NCBI RefSeq assembly: GCF_028623165.1
Contig: NZ_CP117766.1
Coordinates: forward strand, 1-64,000
Direction: 5' to 3'
Source of the DNA: Nostoc sp. UHCC 0926
Lineage (GTDB): Bacteria > Cyanobacteriota > Cyanobacteriia > Cyanobacteriales > Nostocaceae
DNA length: 64,000 nucleotides
The notes beneath the pieces are model-generated. The model had not been told where the DNA came from, did no database searches, and saw only the letters and a program-made list of their open reading frames with translations. A program made the position numbers and the translations under genes. Below, piece by piece: positions 51,544 through 59,190 of the stretch (positions within the stretch are counted from its first letter, which is position 1; each line of letters starts with the position of its first letter).

Positions 51544-53016
51544 ATGGATGTTGTAAAACTGACTTCCAAAAATCCCTTAGAATTATCTAGAGAAGAGATG
51601 CAAACTCTCGGTTATCAAGTGATTGATATCCTTATCAATCATTTTGAAACTGTACACAACAAACCTGTTGCTACAAAAGTAGAATCTTTAGAACTGAAAA
51701 AGCAGCTATATGAACCTATGCCACAAAAAGGCATTAATGCTCAAGTTGTGATGCAACAACTGCAAAATGATGTTTTCAGTAATGTCATGCATCATAACCA
51801 TCCTCGCTTTTTTGCCTATGTTCCTAGCCCAAATAACTTTATCAGTGCTATGGCAGATACCTTAGCATCTGGTATGAATATCTTTGCCGGTTCATATAAA
51901 GCGGCTCCAGGGGCTACGGAAATTGAACTGGTAACAATAGATTGGTTGCGACAAATATGCGGTTTACCACCGACAGCTGGAGGCTTGTTTGTGAGTGGTG
52001 GAACAATGGCTAATTTAACAGGGCTGACTGTAGCACGTCGGATAAAACTCCAGAATAATATAAAGAATGCAGTTGTTTACTACTCAGACCAGACTCATTC
52101 ATCAGTTGAAAGAGCTTTATATATTCTAGGCTTTGACCATACGCAAATGAGAAAATTGCCTTCTGATGAAAACTTCTGTTTAAGGGTATCAGACCTTAAA
52201 GATGCAGTATTTAAAGATTTGTTTAGAGGAAAAGTTCCTTTCTGTGTAGTCGCAAATGCAGGAACAACCAATACTGGAGCTGTAGACCCTCTATCTGAGT
52301 TATCAGATTTTTGCTTGAAAGTGGGACTATGGTTGCATGTTGATGGTGCTTACGGGGCAGCTTCGATATTATGTGAACGAGGACGTTCTAAATTGGAAGG
52401 ACTGGAATTTTGTGATTCTCTGTCATTAGACCCTCATAAGCGGCTTTTTCAATCTTATGAAGCTGGTTGCTTATTAGTCCGTGAGAAAAACTGGTTAAAA
52501 GAAACTTTTTGTATGCATCCAGAATATCTCAATGATTTGGAGATGCAACATGAAGAAATCAATTTTTATGATTACGGAATTCAGTTAACTCGTAGCTTTA
52601 AGGCGCTTAAACTTTGGATGTCAATCAAAGTATTTGGAATTGAGTTGTTTGAAAAAGCCATCCAGCAAGGGATTGTTTTAGCTGAAACAGTTGAACAACT
52701 TTTACGTGCATCAACTTCTTGCAAAGTTGTAAGTCCTGCCCAATTAGGAATTATTACTTTCCAATATATTCCCAAAGAATCGAATTTTTCTTTACCAGAA
52801 ATAAACCTTATCAATTCTCGAATCATCGAGAGAATGGCTAAAGATGGTTTTGCCATGCTGAGTAGTACTCAGTTAAGAAATCGTCTTGTTTTGCGGATGT
52901 GTACAATTAATCCTTCGACAACAGAGGCAGATATTAGAAAAACACTTCACAAGCTGGAGAGTTTTGGCAAGATTGAGGCAAGTATACTACAGGCAACTCA
53001 AGAAAAAGCTAGTTAA
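51544..53016 (+). CDS. PLP-dependent amino-acid decarboxylase (group II / AADC-type)
   Basis: A 490-aa enzyme of the aromatic-amino-acid/glutamate decarboxylase fold. HHNHPRFFAYVP is the substrate-loop region, FVSGGTMANLTGL binds phosphate, HVDGAYGAAS carries the Asp that pairs with the pyridine nitrogen, and SLDPHKRLFQSYEAG the Schiff-base Lys299. It converts an amino acid, or a carrier- or peptide-linked derivative, to an amine. In a cluster with a Ser-loading NRPS, decarboxylation of serine or of the coupled acid is a reasonable inference. Confidence 0.85.
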   Translation: MDVVKLTSKNPLELSREEMQTLGYQVIDILINHFETVHNKPVATKVESLELKKQLYEPMPQKGINAQVVMQQLQNDVFSNVMHHNHPRFFAYVPSPNNFISAMADTLASGMNIFAGSYKAAPGATEIELVTIDWLRQICGLPPTAGGLFVSGGTMANLTGLTVARRIKLQNNIKNAVVYYSDQTHSSVERALYILGFDHTQMRKLPSDENFCLRVSDLKDAVFKDLFRGKVPFCVVANAGTTNTGAVDPLSELSDFCLKVGLWLHVDGAYGAASILCERGRSKLEGLEFCDSLSLDPHKRLFQSYEAGCLLVREKNWLKETFCMHPEYLNDLEMQHEEINFYDYGIQLTRSFKALKLWMSIKVFGIELFEKAIQQGIVLAETVEQLLRASTSCKVVSPAQLGIITFQYIPKESNFSLPEINLINSRIIERMAKDGFAMLSSTQLRNRLVLRMCTINPSTTEADIRKTLHKLESFGKIEASILQATQEKAS

Positions 53017-53067
53017 GTATCTAAGATATTCCACAATTGCATTTACTGACAATAGGATTTAAGAATT

Positions 53068-54006
53068 ATGAAGGACTATATGAAGACTTACTTATCCTCA
53101 ATTGCTTACAATTTAGGCAATTTCTATAGTATTGAGGAAATAAATGAGTTGAGAGATAAGCCGGAAGTTTTAGAATCGTTATTAACTCTTGGTTTGGACA
53201 AATATAGTAAAAGCAATCTCACAACGTTAGAGATGGCTAGGGAAAGTGGCATACAGACTTTAGACAAGGCAAATATATCTGGAAAGGAAATTGATGTATT
53301 AATATATGCCACTTATAGTTTATGGGATTTCCAATCTTCTCCATTTGTAGAGATTGGTCATTTAATTCATGAGCTAGGGCTAAAAAATGCTTATCCAATT
53401 GGAACATTTCTTTCTGGCTGTGGCAACCTGCAAACAGCTATACGAATTGCCACAAATTTAATCCGAGGTGAGGAATGTAAAAATATTTTAATAATTACTG
53501 CGGATAAGTTTTCTGAAAACACTTCAAGACTTGTGCAACCAAATGTTTCTGTGTTAAGTGATGCTGCTGCTAGTTGTCTTATAACTAATGATGAAGTTCA
53601 AGGGGGATTTGAGGTACTTTCCACTAACCAAGTCATGAACTCAGAAATTAGTTATTTTGACCCAATTCAGCATTCCTTGGAAATTTTTGAAAGAATATTA
53701 GCAGGAAGCCAAAAAGCTTTTCAACAAGCTTTACAAGCTATAGACAAGGAATCAAATCATTTTAGGCTGATAATTACTAATAACTATAATTTATCTGTGA
53801 CGAAGAGTCTTTGTGCAAATTTGGATTTTTATCCTGACCAGGCTTATACTGATAATATCCCTAGGTTTGCTCATGCAAGTGCAGCGGATAATTTAATTAA
53901 TTTACACGATTTATCGGTTTCTAATCCTCTATTTGCAAATGATTTAATTTTGTTACTTGGCACGGGCCCAATGACTTGGGGATGCACTGTATTATCTAAA
54001 ACATAG
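53068..54006 (+). CDS. KAS III-like (FabH/thiolase-fold) acyltransferase or synthase
   Basis: A 312-aa protein of the FabH superfamily. FLSGCGNLQTAIRIATNLI contains the nucleophile C118; SDAAASCLITND is the conserved GDGA-like turn; FAHASAADNLINL is near the C-terminal His/Asn site. In natural-product clusters such enzymes start chains or transfer acyl groups to hydroxyl or amine groups. With no thioesterase on the NRPS, it may offload the product. Last gene of the co-directional run; its end overlaps a convergent intron fragment by 11 bp. Confidence 0.75.
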   Translation: MKDYMKTYLSSIAYNLGNFYSIEEINELRDKPEVLESLLTLGLDKYSKSNLTTLEMARESGIQTLDKANISGKEIDVLIYATYSLWDFQSSPFVEIGHLIHELGLKNAYPIGTFLSGCGNLQTAIRIATNLIRGEECKNILIITADKFSENTSRLVQPNVSVLSDAAASCLITNDEVQGGFEVLSTNQVMNSEISYFDPIQHSLEIFERILAGSQKAFQQALQAIDKESNHFRLIITNNYNLSVTKSLCANLDFYPDQAYTDNIPRFAHASAADNLINLHDLSVSNPLFANDLILLLGTGPMTWGCTVLSKT

Positions 54007-54493
54007 TCAAGCAGATGCGGTAGTATTTAGCCTTACGCCAGCTATCGGATTTATTTCGATGAGTACGTTTGGCATACATTTTCTGTTTCTCATATAACCA
54101 GTGGTCAAGAGAATTGAAAATTTTGGAGGCTACCCCAACTCGAAAGTAATTCGCTTGTCCCCGAATAATCGGATTGAGCTTTTTAATGACTGCATCTACT
54201 GACTTACCTTTACAGTTAAGCCATTCAGAACGCAGTTTACTCCGAATATTTAGCACAGACTTTTTACTAGGTTTGATTAATCGTTTTAAAGCTTTTTGAG
54301 CCGATTTATAGCCGGCCGCTTGTTTACCTAGCTTTAGCTCTGCTAAAACCTGCTCGGCTAAAACTGTCAGTTGTTCAACCTGTGGATTATTTGAAGAAGG
54401 TTGTTTGAGAACAGGAGCAACAGTAAACGTCAAATTGTTTTCCCTGACAAAGTTTTCCAGTAAGGGACTTCCAAGAAATAAATTACTCAGCAA
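53996..54493 (-). pseudogene. Group II intron maturase-domain fragment
   Basis: From about residue 72 the frame reads IKPSKKSVLNIRSKLRSEWL, VDAVIKKLNPIIRGQANYFR and WLYEKQKMYAKRTHRNKSDS, the domain X of group II intron proteins. The reverse transcriptase part is missing and the N-terminal 70 residues look unrelated. It is a 3' relic at the edge of the biosynthetic cluster. Confidence 0.7.
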
Positions 54494-54516
54494 AAATCAT
54501 AAGTTGATAGTTAAAA

Positions 54517-54535
54517 GATAATGATAATCATTCTG
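54517..54535. promoter_or_regulatory. Fur-box-like sequence
   Basis: GATAATGATAATCATTCTG matches the first 16 of 19 bases of the classical Fur consensus GATAATGATAATCATTATC. It lies upstream of the intron fragment and downstream of the cluster. Similar cores occur at 39372-39384, 39442-39454 (inverted) and 41072-41084 within the IS ends. Confidence 0.5.
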
Positions 54536-54745
54536 AGGGGGGTGAGAGGTTAAGAATCTTTTTACCGAAAGTCTACCGCGATTGGGGGGCGATGAGAGTA
54601 CGCAATATAATGCAATAGATAATCGCGGGTTAAGGGACGACTATACTAGTGAGTCATGGTCAATGACTTCCGACTTACTTCAAGATGACCCCATTCCGGC
54701 AAACTGTTTCGCACTAAATTCATCTAAGCTAGAAAGAATTTAAAC

Positions 54746-54774
54746 TTGTCATTATGTCAAATATGACATAATAT
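54746..54774 (+). promoter_or_regulatory. Promoter and operator of the HigBA-type pair
   Basis: TTGTCA (54746-54751) and TAATAT (54769-54774) are spaced by exactly 17 bp. The palindrome ATTATGTCA-AATA-TGACATAAT (54751-54772) covers the spacer, so binding of the antitoxin there would block RNA polymerase. Confidence 0.7.
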
Positions 54775-54790
54775 ATTAATAGCCTAATCA

Positions 54791-55126
54791 ATGACATATT
54801 CAAGCGATAAACCTGTCGTTTGGCTCAGTGGCGAGGTTAAAACTCCTCCTTTTTCCGCTAACGCACGCGTAGAGGCTGGTTCTCTTTTGCGAAATTTGCA
54901 GCAAGGGGAGTCTTTATCGCTGCCTCGTTCTCGACCAATGCCTAGTATTGGTTCTCGATGCCATGAATTACGTATTGTTGATGAAGATAAGACTTGGCGA
55001 ATTATTTACAGAAACGATGTAGATGCGATTGTTATTTTGGATGTATTTGCCAAAAAAACACCTAAAACGCCAAAGCATGTCATTGATCAATGCAAAAGAA
55101 GGCTGAAACAATACGACGCAATTTGA
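54791..55126 (+). CDS. RelE/HigB-type toxin (Gp49-like)
   Basis: A 111-aa protein of the phage-derived Gp49/HigB family: GSRCHELRIVDEDKTWRIIY is the central sheet, IVILDVFAKKTPKTPKHVID the C-terminal block with the basic residues used for ribosome-dependent mRNA cleavage. It precedes its antitoxin gene, the usual HigBA order. A promoter with an overlapping palindrome lies just upstream. Confidence 0.85.
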   Translation: MTYSSDKPVVWLSGEVKTPPFSANARVEAGSLLRNLQQGESLSLPRSRPMPSIGSRCHELRIVDEDKTWRIIYRNDVDAIVILDVFAKKTPKTPKHVIDQCKRRLKQYDAI

Positions 55127-55151
55127 TAATTAATATCGGAGGCTATTATCA

Positions 55152-55502
55152 ATGGATGAAAGTAAGCGTCAACGTTTAGAAGCATCTGGCTGGCGTGTTG
55201 GAACAGCAGAAGAATTTCTTGGACTTTCACCAGCAGAATCTGAGCTTATAGAAATGAAATTGGCACTTGGTCAGAAATTGAAAGTTTTTCGGACAAGCCA
55301 GGATCTTTCTCAGCAGGCTCTTGCTAAACGCATGGAATCTAGTCAATCTCGAATCGCAAAAATGGAATCAGGAGATCCGTCTGTTTCTGTTGATCTTCTT
55401 GTTCGTGCGTTGTTGTTCACGGGTGCAACCCGTGAAGACGTTGCTGAAGCAATTATTTCTGAGAATAAAAGCAAAAGTTCCCGTGAGCTTGTTAATGCCT
55501 GA
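55152..55502 (+). CDS. XRE-family antitoxin (HigA-type)
   Basis: A 116-aa protein. After an N-terminal extension that probably binds the toxin (residues 1-40), KLKVFRTSQDLSQQALAKRM and SSQSRIAKMESGDPSVSVDL form a Cro/C1-type helix-turn-helix (about 42-95). It follows the toxin by 25 bp with CGGAGG before the ATG. It likely neutralises HigB and represses the operon at the 54751-54772 palindrome. Confidence 0.85.
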   Translation: MDESKRQRLEASGWRVGTAEEFLGLSPAESELIEMKLALGQKLKVFRTSQDLSQQALAKRMESSQSRIAKMESGDPSVSVDLLVRALLFTGATREDVAEAIISENKSKSSRELVNA

Positions 55503-55585
55503 GTTGGGTAGCGTGATGTAAAAGCTTGGCGATCTGCCCTTGATTTTGTACGTTATCGTTGACGGCGGGTGGAGTGCGTTACACG

Positions 55586-55664
55586 TTGCAGTAACTTCCA
55601 ACTTCAACTTCCAACTTCAGTAACTAGTTGGTGGAAGTCGGAAGTTAGAAGTTGGAAGTCGGAA
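55586..55664. repeat. Short repeats of AACTTCCAACTTC in both orientations
   Basis: Alternating copies on the left (55587-55619) and their complements (GAAGTTGGAAGTCGG) on the right (55632-55663) can fold into a long imperfect hairpin. Simple intergenic repeat; function unknown. Confidence 0.5.
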
Positions 55665-55746
55665 ATTGCGATCGCGTTTTTGGTGCATCGGTTTTTGCAT
55701 TGATGAGCGTTGCAATTTTCGTTGCACCAACTAACAACCTGCGGGT

Positions 55747-56082
55747 TCATCCAAAAAGGCTTGCTGCAAATCCAAAAAGGCTTGGTGCAAATCCAAAAAG
55801 GCTTGGTGCAAATCCAACAAAGCTTGGTGCAACAAGATTACAGATATCTATTTCCGTAGTCCCTCTTCCCTCAATTTCAAGACAAGCCTTACCAGGGGAA
55901 TCACTCAGCCTAGTCAATATTCCGATAAGCCCAAAATATTTTTGGTCATCAGAAGTGGGAAAAACTGGCACAACTTTGCATTTATCCCCAAGACGAAAAA
56001 TGTATGAAGAGTTGTCCAGAGAAGTTACCTGTTGCCGAACAGGCTGATTTATTCCAGGTACATCAATAGCAACATATCTCAT
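55747..56082 (-). CDS. Small hypothetical protein with C-terminal heptapeptide repeats
   Basis: A 111-aa protein. Residues 1-80 look like a compact beta domain (MRYVAIDVPGINQPVRQQVT ... SSYIFRLGDKCKVVPVFP), possibly DNA- or ligand-binding. The last 30 residues are a tandem repeat (FAPSLFG-type, seven residues) encoded by four 21-bp units at 55750-55833. The natural stop may have been replaced by expansion of the repeat. No family recognised. Confidence 0.55.
   Translation of the reverse strand: MRYVAIDVPGINQPVRQQVTSLDNSSYIFRLGDKCKVVPVFPTSDDQKYFGLIGILTRLSDSPGKACLEIEGRGTTEIDICNLVAPSFVGFAPSLFGFAPSLFGFAASLFG
55750..55833. repeat. Four tandem 21-bp repeats
   Basis: Units start at 55750, 55771, 55792 and 55813; the plus-strand unit is TCCAAAAAGGCTTGGTGCAA plus one A. 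The unit length is a multiple of three, so copy-number change keeps the reading frame of the overlapping gene. Confidence 0.85.
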
Positions 56083-56221
56083 ATTTAAAAATAATTAGCT
56101 ACTACAGCATTATATTAATATTAGCTAAAAATGCCTATTTATGGGGAATTTCTGTTAAAAAAATAGCCTGTAAAAAATTGTCTACAGTTGCTAAAAACGG
56201 CATCCAGAAAGGGTTTTACCC

Positions 56222-56255
56222 GTCTACACTGTCTACACCTGTAGACAGTGTAGAC
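56222..56255. repeat. Perfect 16-bp inverted repeat
   Basis: GTCTACACTGTCTACA and its exact complement around CC. Each arm itself contains two GTCTACA units, so it may be a double operator. It lies downstream of the gene at 56272 and upstream of the gene ending at 55747. Confidence 0.7.
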
Positions 56256-56271
56256 ACACTGCAATCGCACT

Positions 56272-56970
56272 TCACGGCGTTTCGCTATTGGATGGGGGCG
56301 CGGATACGGTTGTTCTAGCTTGCTGATTATTTATTATGCTAGAACTCTCTAGCAATTCCAAGGCTTGGGTGAGTGCCTGGTGGGCAACATTAATCTGAGT
56401 CTTGGCTTGAGTCAGAGCATTTCTGCGCTCGATGCCCAGCCGCGCCTCCAAATTACGCGGGTCGTCGTCGTTGCTGAGGTGGACGACTCGAACTTTCTCG
56501 GTTTTTTCGCTCGGATCAAAAATTGCTTCAGCCGCAGTCAATTTGTTGTATTCATAGACACCTCTGGGACGCTTGACATTGTAAGTATGAGCTTCGCACT
56601 TTTCGGGTGCAATGTACTGCCCTTCAAAATGGGCGAGTTGCGATCGCACTTGCTCAATTAGGGGGGCAATTCTTGCCAGCAACTCTACAACCCCTAATGA
56701 TTCAGGTGTTTGAGGGCAACCGCGACTCATCAACATCATCAACGCGCAAGCGTGGCGGTTAACCCGAATTGTTTCTCGCTGGCGTTCCCATTGCTCTTGC
56801 CTCTCTTGTGCCTGGACTGAGCGCCAACGTATCAATTCAAACTCCTCTTCTGGTGTCAGTCGAGTAGCAGATCCACAGGTGGCGTAGTTTTCGCAGTCGC
56901 CAGAGTCTAGCCCTGGTTGCAACATCATCGAGGCACAGTCAAAGCCAAGTCCACATCTTTTTTGGGGCAT
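56272..56970 (-). CDS. Hypothetical protein with Cys-rich N-terminus, 232 aa
   Basis: The N-terminus (CGLGFDCASMMLQPGLDSGD, then CENYATCG) has four cysteines that could bind a metal or Fe-S cluster. A helical region follows (about 40-125, with many Gln, Arg and Glu), then an acidic/basic middle and a helical C-terminus with a disordered end. It is a soluble cyanobacterial plasmid protein; I do not recognise a family. Confidence 0.6.
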   Translation of the reverse strand: MPQKRCGLGFDCASMMLQPGLDSGDCENYATCGSATRLTPEEEFELIRWRSVQAQERQEQWERQRETIRVNRHACALMMLMSRGCPQTPESLGVVELLARIAPLIEQVRSQLAHFEGQYIAPEKCEAHTYNVKRPRGVYEYNKLTAAEAIFDPSEKTEKVRVVHLSNDDDPRNLEARLGIERRNALTQAKTQINVAHQALTQALELLESSSIINNQQARTTVSAPPSNSETP

Positions 56971-57103
56971 GGTTAAACAGTGTTCTAGTTACATTCTCAT
57001 ATTAAAAGCTAGAACACTGTGTAATTGCAATCCCAGGTTTCATTCAATTGCTGGGTAAGAAAATTAACGCTACATTTAAGTGTACATTGATGAGTAGTTT
57101 GTA

Positions 57104-57289
57104 ATGTCAAACACAAATGATAAGGACTATCACACTGAAGCTGTGATATCGCTATGGAAAGCAGTAGCAGAAGCAGCTAAGTATGTAGAAAAAGTTATTA
57201 CCTCAGAAGATTATGTGGTTGATAACTCAAAGTTAGAAGCGGCTACCAAACTTTTGGAAATTGCCTTTAAGCCTAAAGGAACACTATAA
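57104..57289 (+). CDS. Small helical hypothetical protein, 61 aa
   Basis: MSNTNDKDYHTEAVISLWKA and AAKYVEKVITSEDYVV suggest two helices. It is convergent with the minus-strand operon at 57311-58648. There is no obvious ribosome site, so it is possible rather than certain. Confidence 0.45.
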   Translation: MSNTNDKDYHTEAVISLWKAVAEAAKYVEKVITSEDYVVDNSKLEAATKLLEIAFKPKGTL

Positions 57290-57310
57290 ATCTCCGTTCT
57301 TAACATAAAG

Positions 57311-57526
57311 TTATAGCGGCTTGATTTCATCCTCCGGCGCATCCAAGAGCAGGTCAACTTCCAGATATACGCGGTGTTGCAGCGATTCACCCCGGTTTTT
57401 ATAAGGCGAACTTTTCTCGATGATGGTTGCCAAACCGCGCTCTTGCATCTTTTGGACAAACCACAACCAGCGCTCCAAGTCTTCTGCTGTACCCATGAGC
57501 CGCATTTTGATCCGGTGGTTAGCCAT
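57311..57526 (-). CDS. Small hypothetical protein, 71 aa
   Basis: The start is ATG 57526, overlapping the upstream stop by 8 bp (ATGGCTAA), which implies coupled translation. A longer frame to 57589 lies inside the upstream gene. The product MANHRIKMRLMGTAEDLERW ... VYLEVDLLLDA looks like a small alpha/beta fold. Third gene of the 58648-to-57311 operon. Confidence 0.6.
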   Translation of the reverse strand: MANHRIKMRLMGTAEDLERWLWFVQKMQERGLATIIEKSSPYKNRGESLQHRVYLEVDLLLDAPEDEIKPL

Positions 57527-58286
57527 TGCCTGCAACCTCTTTGAGGAAGTCGTCAGCGCGGGCCTCCCAGGTTGGGGGCTTTTGTTCAAGAGTTGTGGTC
57601 ACAGTTTTGTCATCGGTTTTGGACGTGATGCTTGCCTTATCAGCAACAGAAGCCGCAGTAGAGGCAGTTTTAACATGACGCAGTTCTTTAATAAATGCGT
57701 CGATTGCTTTCCCGGCGGTTGATTGCCTGCCTACCTTCAGCTTGGCAAGGATGCGATCGCGGATTGAGTCGATGTCTGGTTGGATAGAGTTACCTACTTG
57801 CTTCTGTAACTCACTGTTCTCTTGCTGGAGTTGTTGGGAGTGCGATTGCAACTGCGAGACTTCTTCGGTTAGCTGAATAACTTGAGCCTTCAGTAGTGGA
57901 TTTTCTTGTAAGCTCTCGTACCATTCAACTTTTTGACCTGTTAGCCCATCACTTAACTCTCGGAAAAAAGCAACATCTTCTTTTAGCTGGCTGATTTCAG
58001 TTCTTAGGATCTCTTCTGAAGATGAGTTAGTTACTTTTTTCTGTAACTCTGTTTTCGCTGTCTGCAACTGTTTATGTAACTTTTGGTTGTCGCTTTTGAG
58101 TGTTTTGATTTCAGAGGATAGTTCCTCAATTTGGCTACGATTATTCTGTAACTGTGCTTGCAACTCTTCTAAGATGGATTCATCAACGTTCTGCTGCCCG
58201 GTAGTGCTAGTATCCTCCTCTACTACCGGGCTTTCAATTTTCCCAAGGTTGATATCTCCTGACGCAGTTGGGAGATCGCTTGCCAC
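57519..58286 (-). CDS. Coiled-coil plasmid protein (KfrA-like)
   Basis: A 255-aa protein with a GTG start at 58286, 64 bp inside the previous gene. Residues 38-160 form a long coiled coil (ILEELQAQLQNNRSQIEELS, KTLKSDNQKLHKQLQTAKTE), and the C-terminus (about 170-205) a compact, basic helical region. Long coiled coils of this kind occur in KfrA-type plasmid organisers and segregation proteins. The large overlap with its upstream neighbour could mean a frameshift in one original gene. Role in plasmid maintenance is inferred. Confidence 0.55.
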   Translation of the reverse strand: MASDLPTASGDINLGKIESPVVEEDTSTTGQQNVDESILEELQAQLQNNRSQIEELSSEIKTLKSDNQKLHKQLQTAKTELQKKVTNSSSEEILRTEISQLKEDVAFFRELSDGLTGQKVEWYESLQENPLLKAQVIQLTEEVSQLQSHSQQLQQENSELQKQVGNSIQPDIDSIRDRILAKLKVGRQSTAGKAIDAFIKELRHVKTASTAASVADKASITSKTDDKTVTTTLEQKPPTWEARADDFLKEVAGNG

Positions 58287-58648
58287 AATTGGGCAATGTC
58301 GTTATTGCTTGAAGTTACAGATTGTTCTGTAACTGATTGTTCAACATTTTTGGAGCGTGGTTCAGTTGGGACATTCAGTAAGCTGGCTATTTCCTCCAGC
58401 TTGGCAGTGGTCAATTCAATAGCCTTGCCAATATAGCGCTTGTGTAACTTACCCTGTTGTTTTCTGTAACCATACCAGTATTCGCCCTCTTTCCTGGCAG
58501 TGAAGGGGGAGTCGGCCCCCACAGGAGAGTAGCGAAAAGATTTGTGAGTTGAGAGCCATTCAAGCCATTGTGGTGATTCTAGGTCGATGGTCAAACCCGA
58601 ATCTGGCTGTAGTATTCCCTGTGCCACTGAACAGATTTTGTTAGTCAT
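58223..58648 (-). CDS. Hypothetical plasmid protein, 141 aa
   Basis: LTIDLESPQWLEWLSTHKSF and KEGEYWYGYRKQQGKLHKRY with IGKAIELTTAKLEEIA are the recognisable blocks: a DNA-binding-like N-terminal domain seen in cyanobacterial plasmid proteins (with a YGYRKQ-x-KLHKRYIGK core). The C-terminus is helical. It is the first gene of an operon with the coiled-coil gene; a single frameshift would join both into one KfrA-like protein. GTTAC-type repeats lie directly upstream. Confidence 0.6.
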   Translation of the reverse strand: MTNKICSVAQGILQPDSGLTIDLESPQWLEWLSTHKSFRYSPVGADSPFTARKEGEYWYGYRKQQGKLHKRYIGKAIELTTAKLEEIASLLNVPTEPRSKNVEQSVTEQSVTSSNNDIAQLWQAISQLRQEISTLGKLKAR

Positions 58649-58652
58649 TTAA

Positions 58653-58703
58653 GTTACATATTTCTCATGTAACTATTATATATGTAACTGATTGCAGTTA
58701 CAT
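58653..58703. promoter_or_regulatory. Paired GTTACAT/ATGTAAC inverted repeats
   Basis: GTTACAT (58653-58659), ATGTAAC (58667-58673), ATGTAAC (58682-58688) and GTTACAT (58697-58703) lie right upstream of the operon start at 58648. They fit an autoregulatory operator. Confidence 0.6.
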
Positions 58704-58933
58704 AATAACTCTCAAATTTAGCTAGGTAGAAAATAATTGTTTAAACGCCAAAAGTCTTTACTAGAGCTTCTTACAGCGTTTTTCACCGCCAAAAACTGCT
58801 TTTTTCAGTTGTTGGGGCGCGGTCTGTTAATAGTGCGGCTATTGGTGGTGCATAAGTGGTGTATTGTCCTTGTGTAACCCTTCTATGCAAGGACTATAAC
58901 AGGACTATAGTAGGGTCTTAGTCGTACTTTAAT

Positions 58934-58969
58934 GGGGTTATAGTCCTTGTATGGTCGGACTATAACCCC
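58934..58969. repeat. Perfect 13-bp inverted repeat, GGACTATA family
   Basis: GGGGTTATAGTCC (58934-58946) and GGACTATAACCCC (58957-58969) around 10 bp. Two further GGACTATA copies lie just left (58894-58918). The 540-bp gap 58649-59190 contains these, the GTTAC sites and no gene. Confidence 0.6.
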
Positions 58970-59022
58970 TCATTACTGCTGCAATACACTCTTTATTGAG
59001 CCTGATTTATTGGCTCTTGACA

Positions 59023-59081
59023 GTTACTCATTAGTTACAGATAATAGTTACAGATTTAGGTTACATAATTATCTGGGTAAC
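59023..59081. repeat. GTTAC direct repeats
   Basis: GTTAC at 59023, 59034, 59047 and 59060 (spacing 11-13 bp) and inverted GTAAC at 59077. The same core as the operator at 58653-58703, 350 bp away; together they may be a plasmid organiser-binding region. Confidence 0.5.
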
Positions 59082-59190
59082 TGGTTGAGCAAGTAAGACG
59101 TAGTGCCGCATCGCTCCCACTCTCTACCCACAGCTGATGGTTAAATGATCATGTGGCCCAAAGAAGTGCGATCGCGTTTTGAGGTTATGT

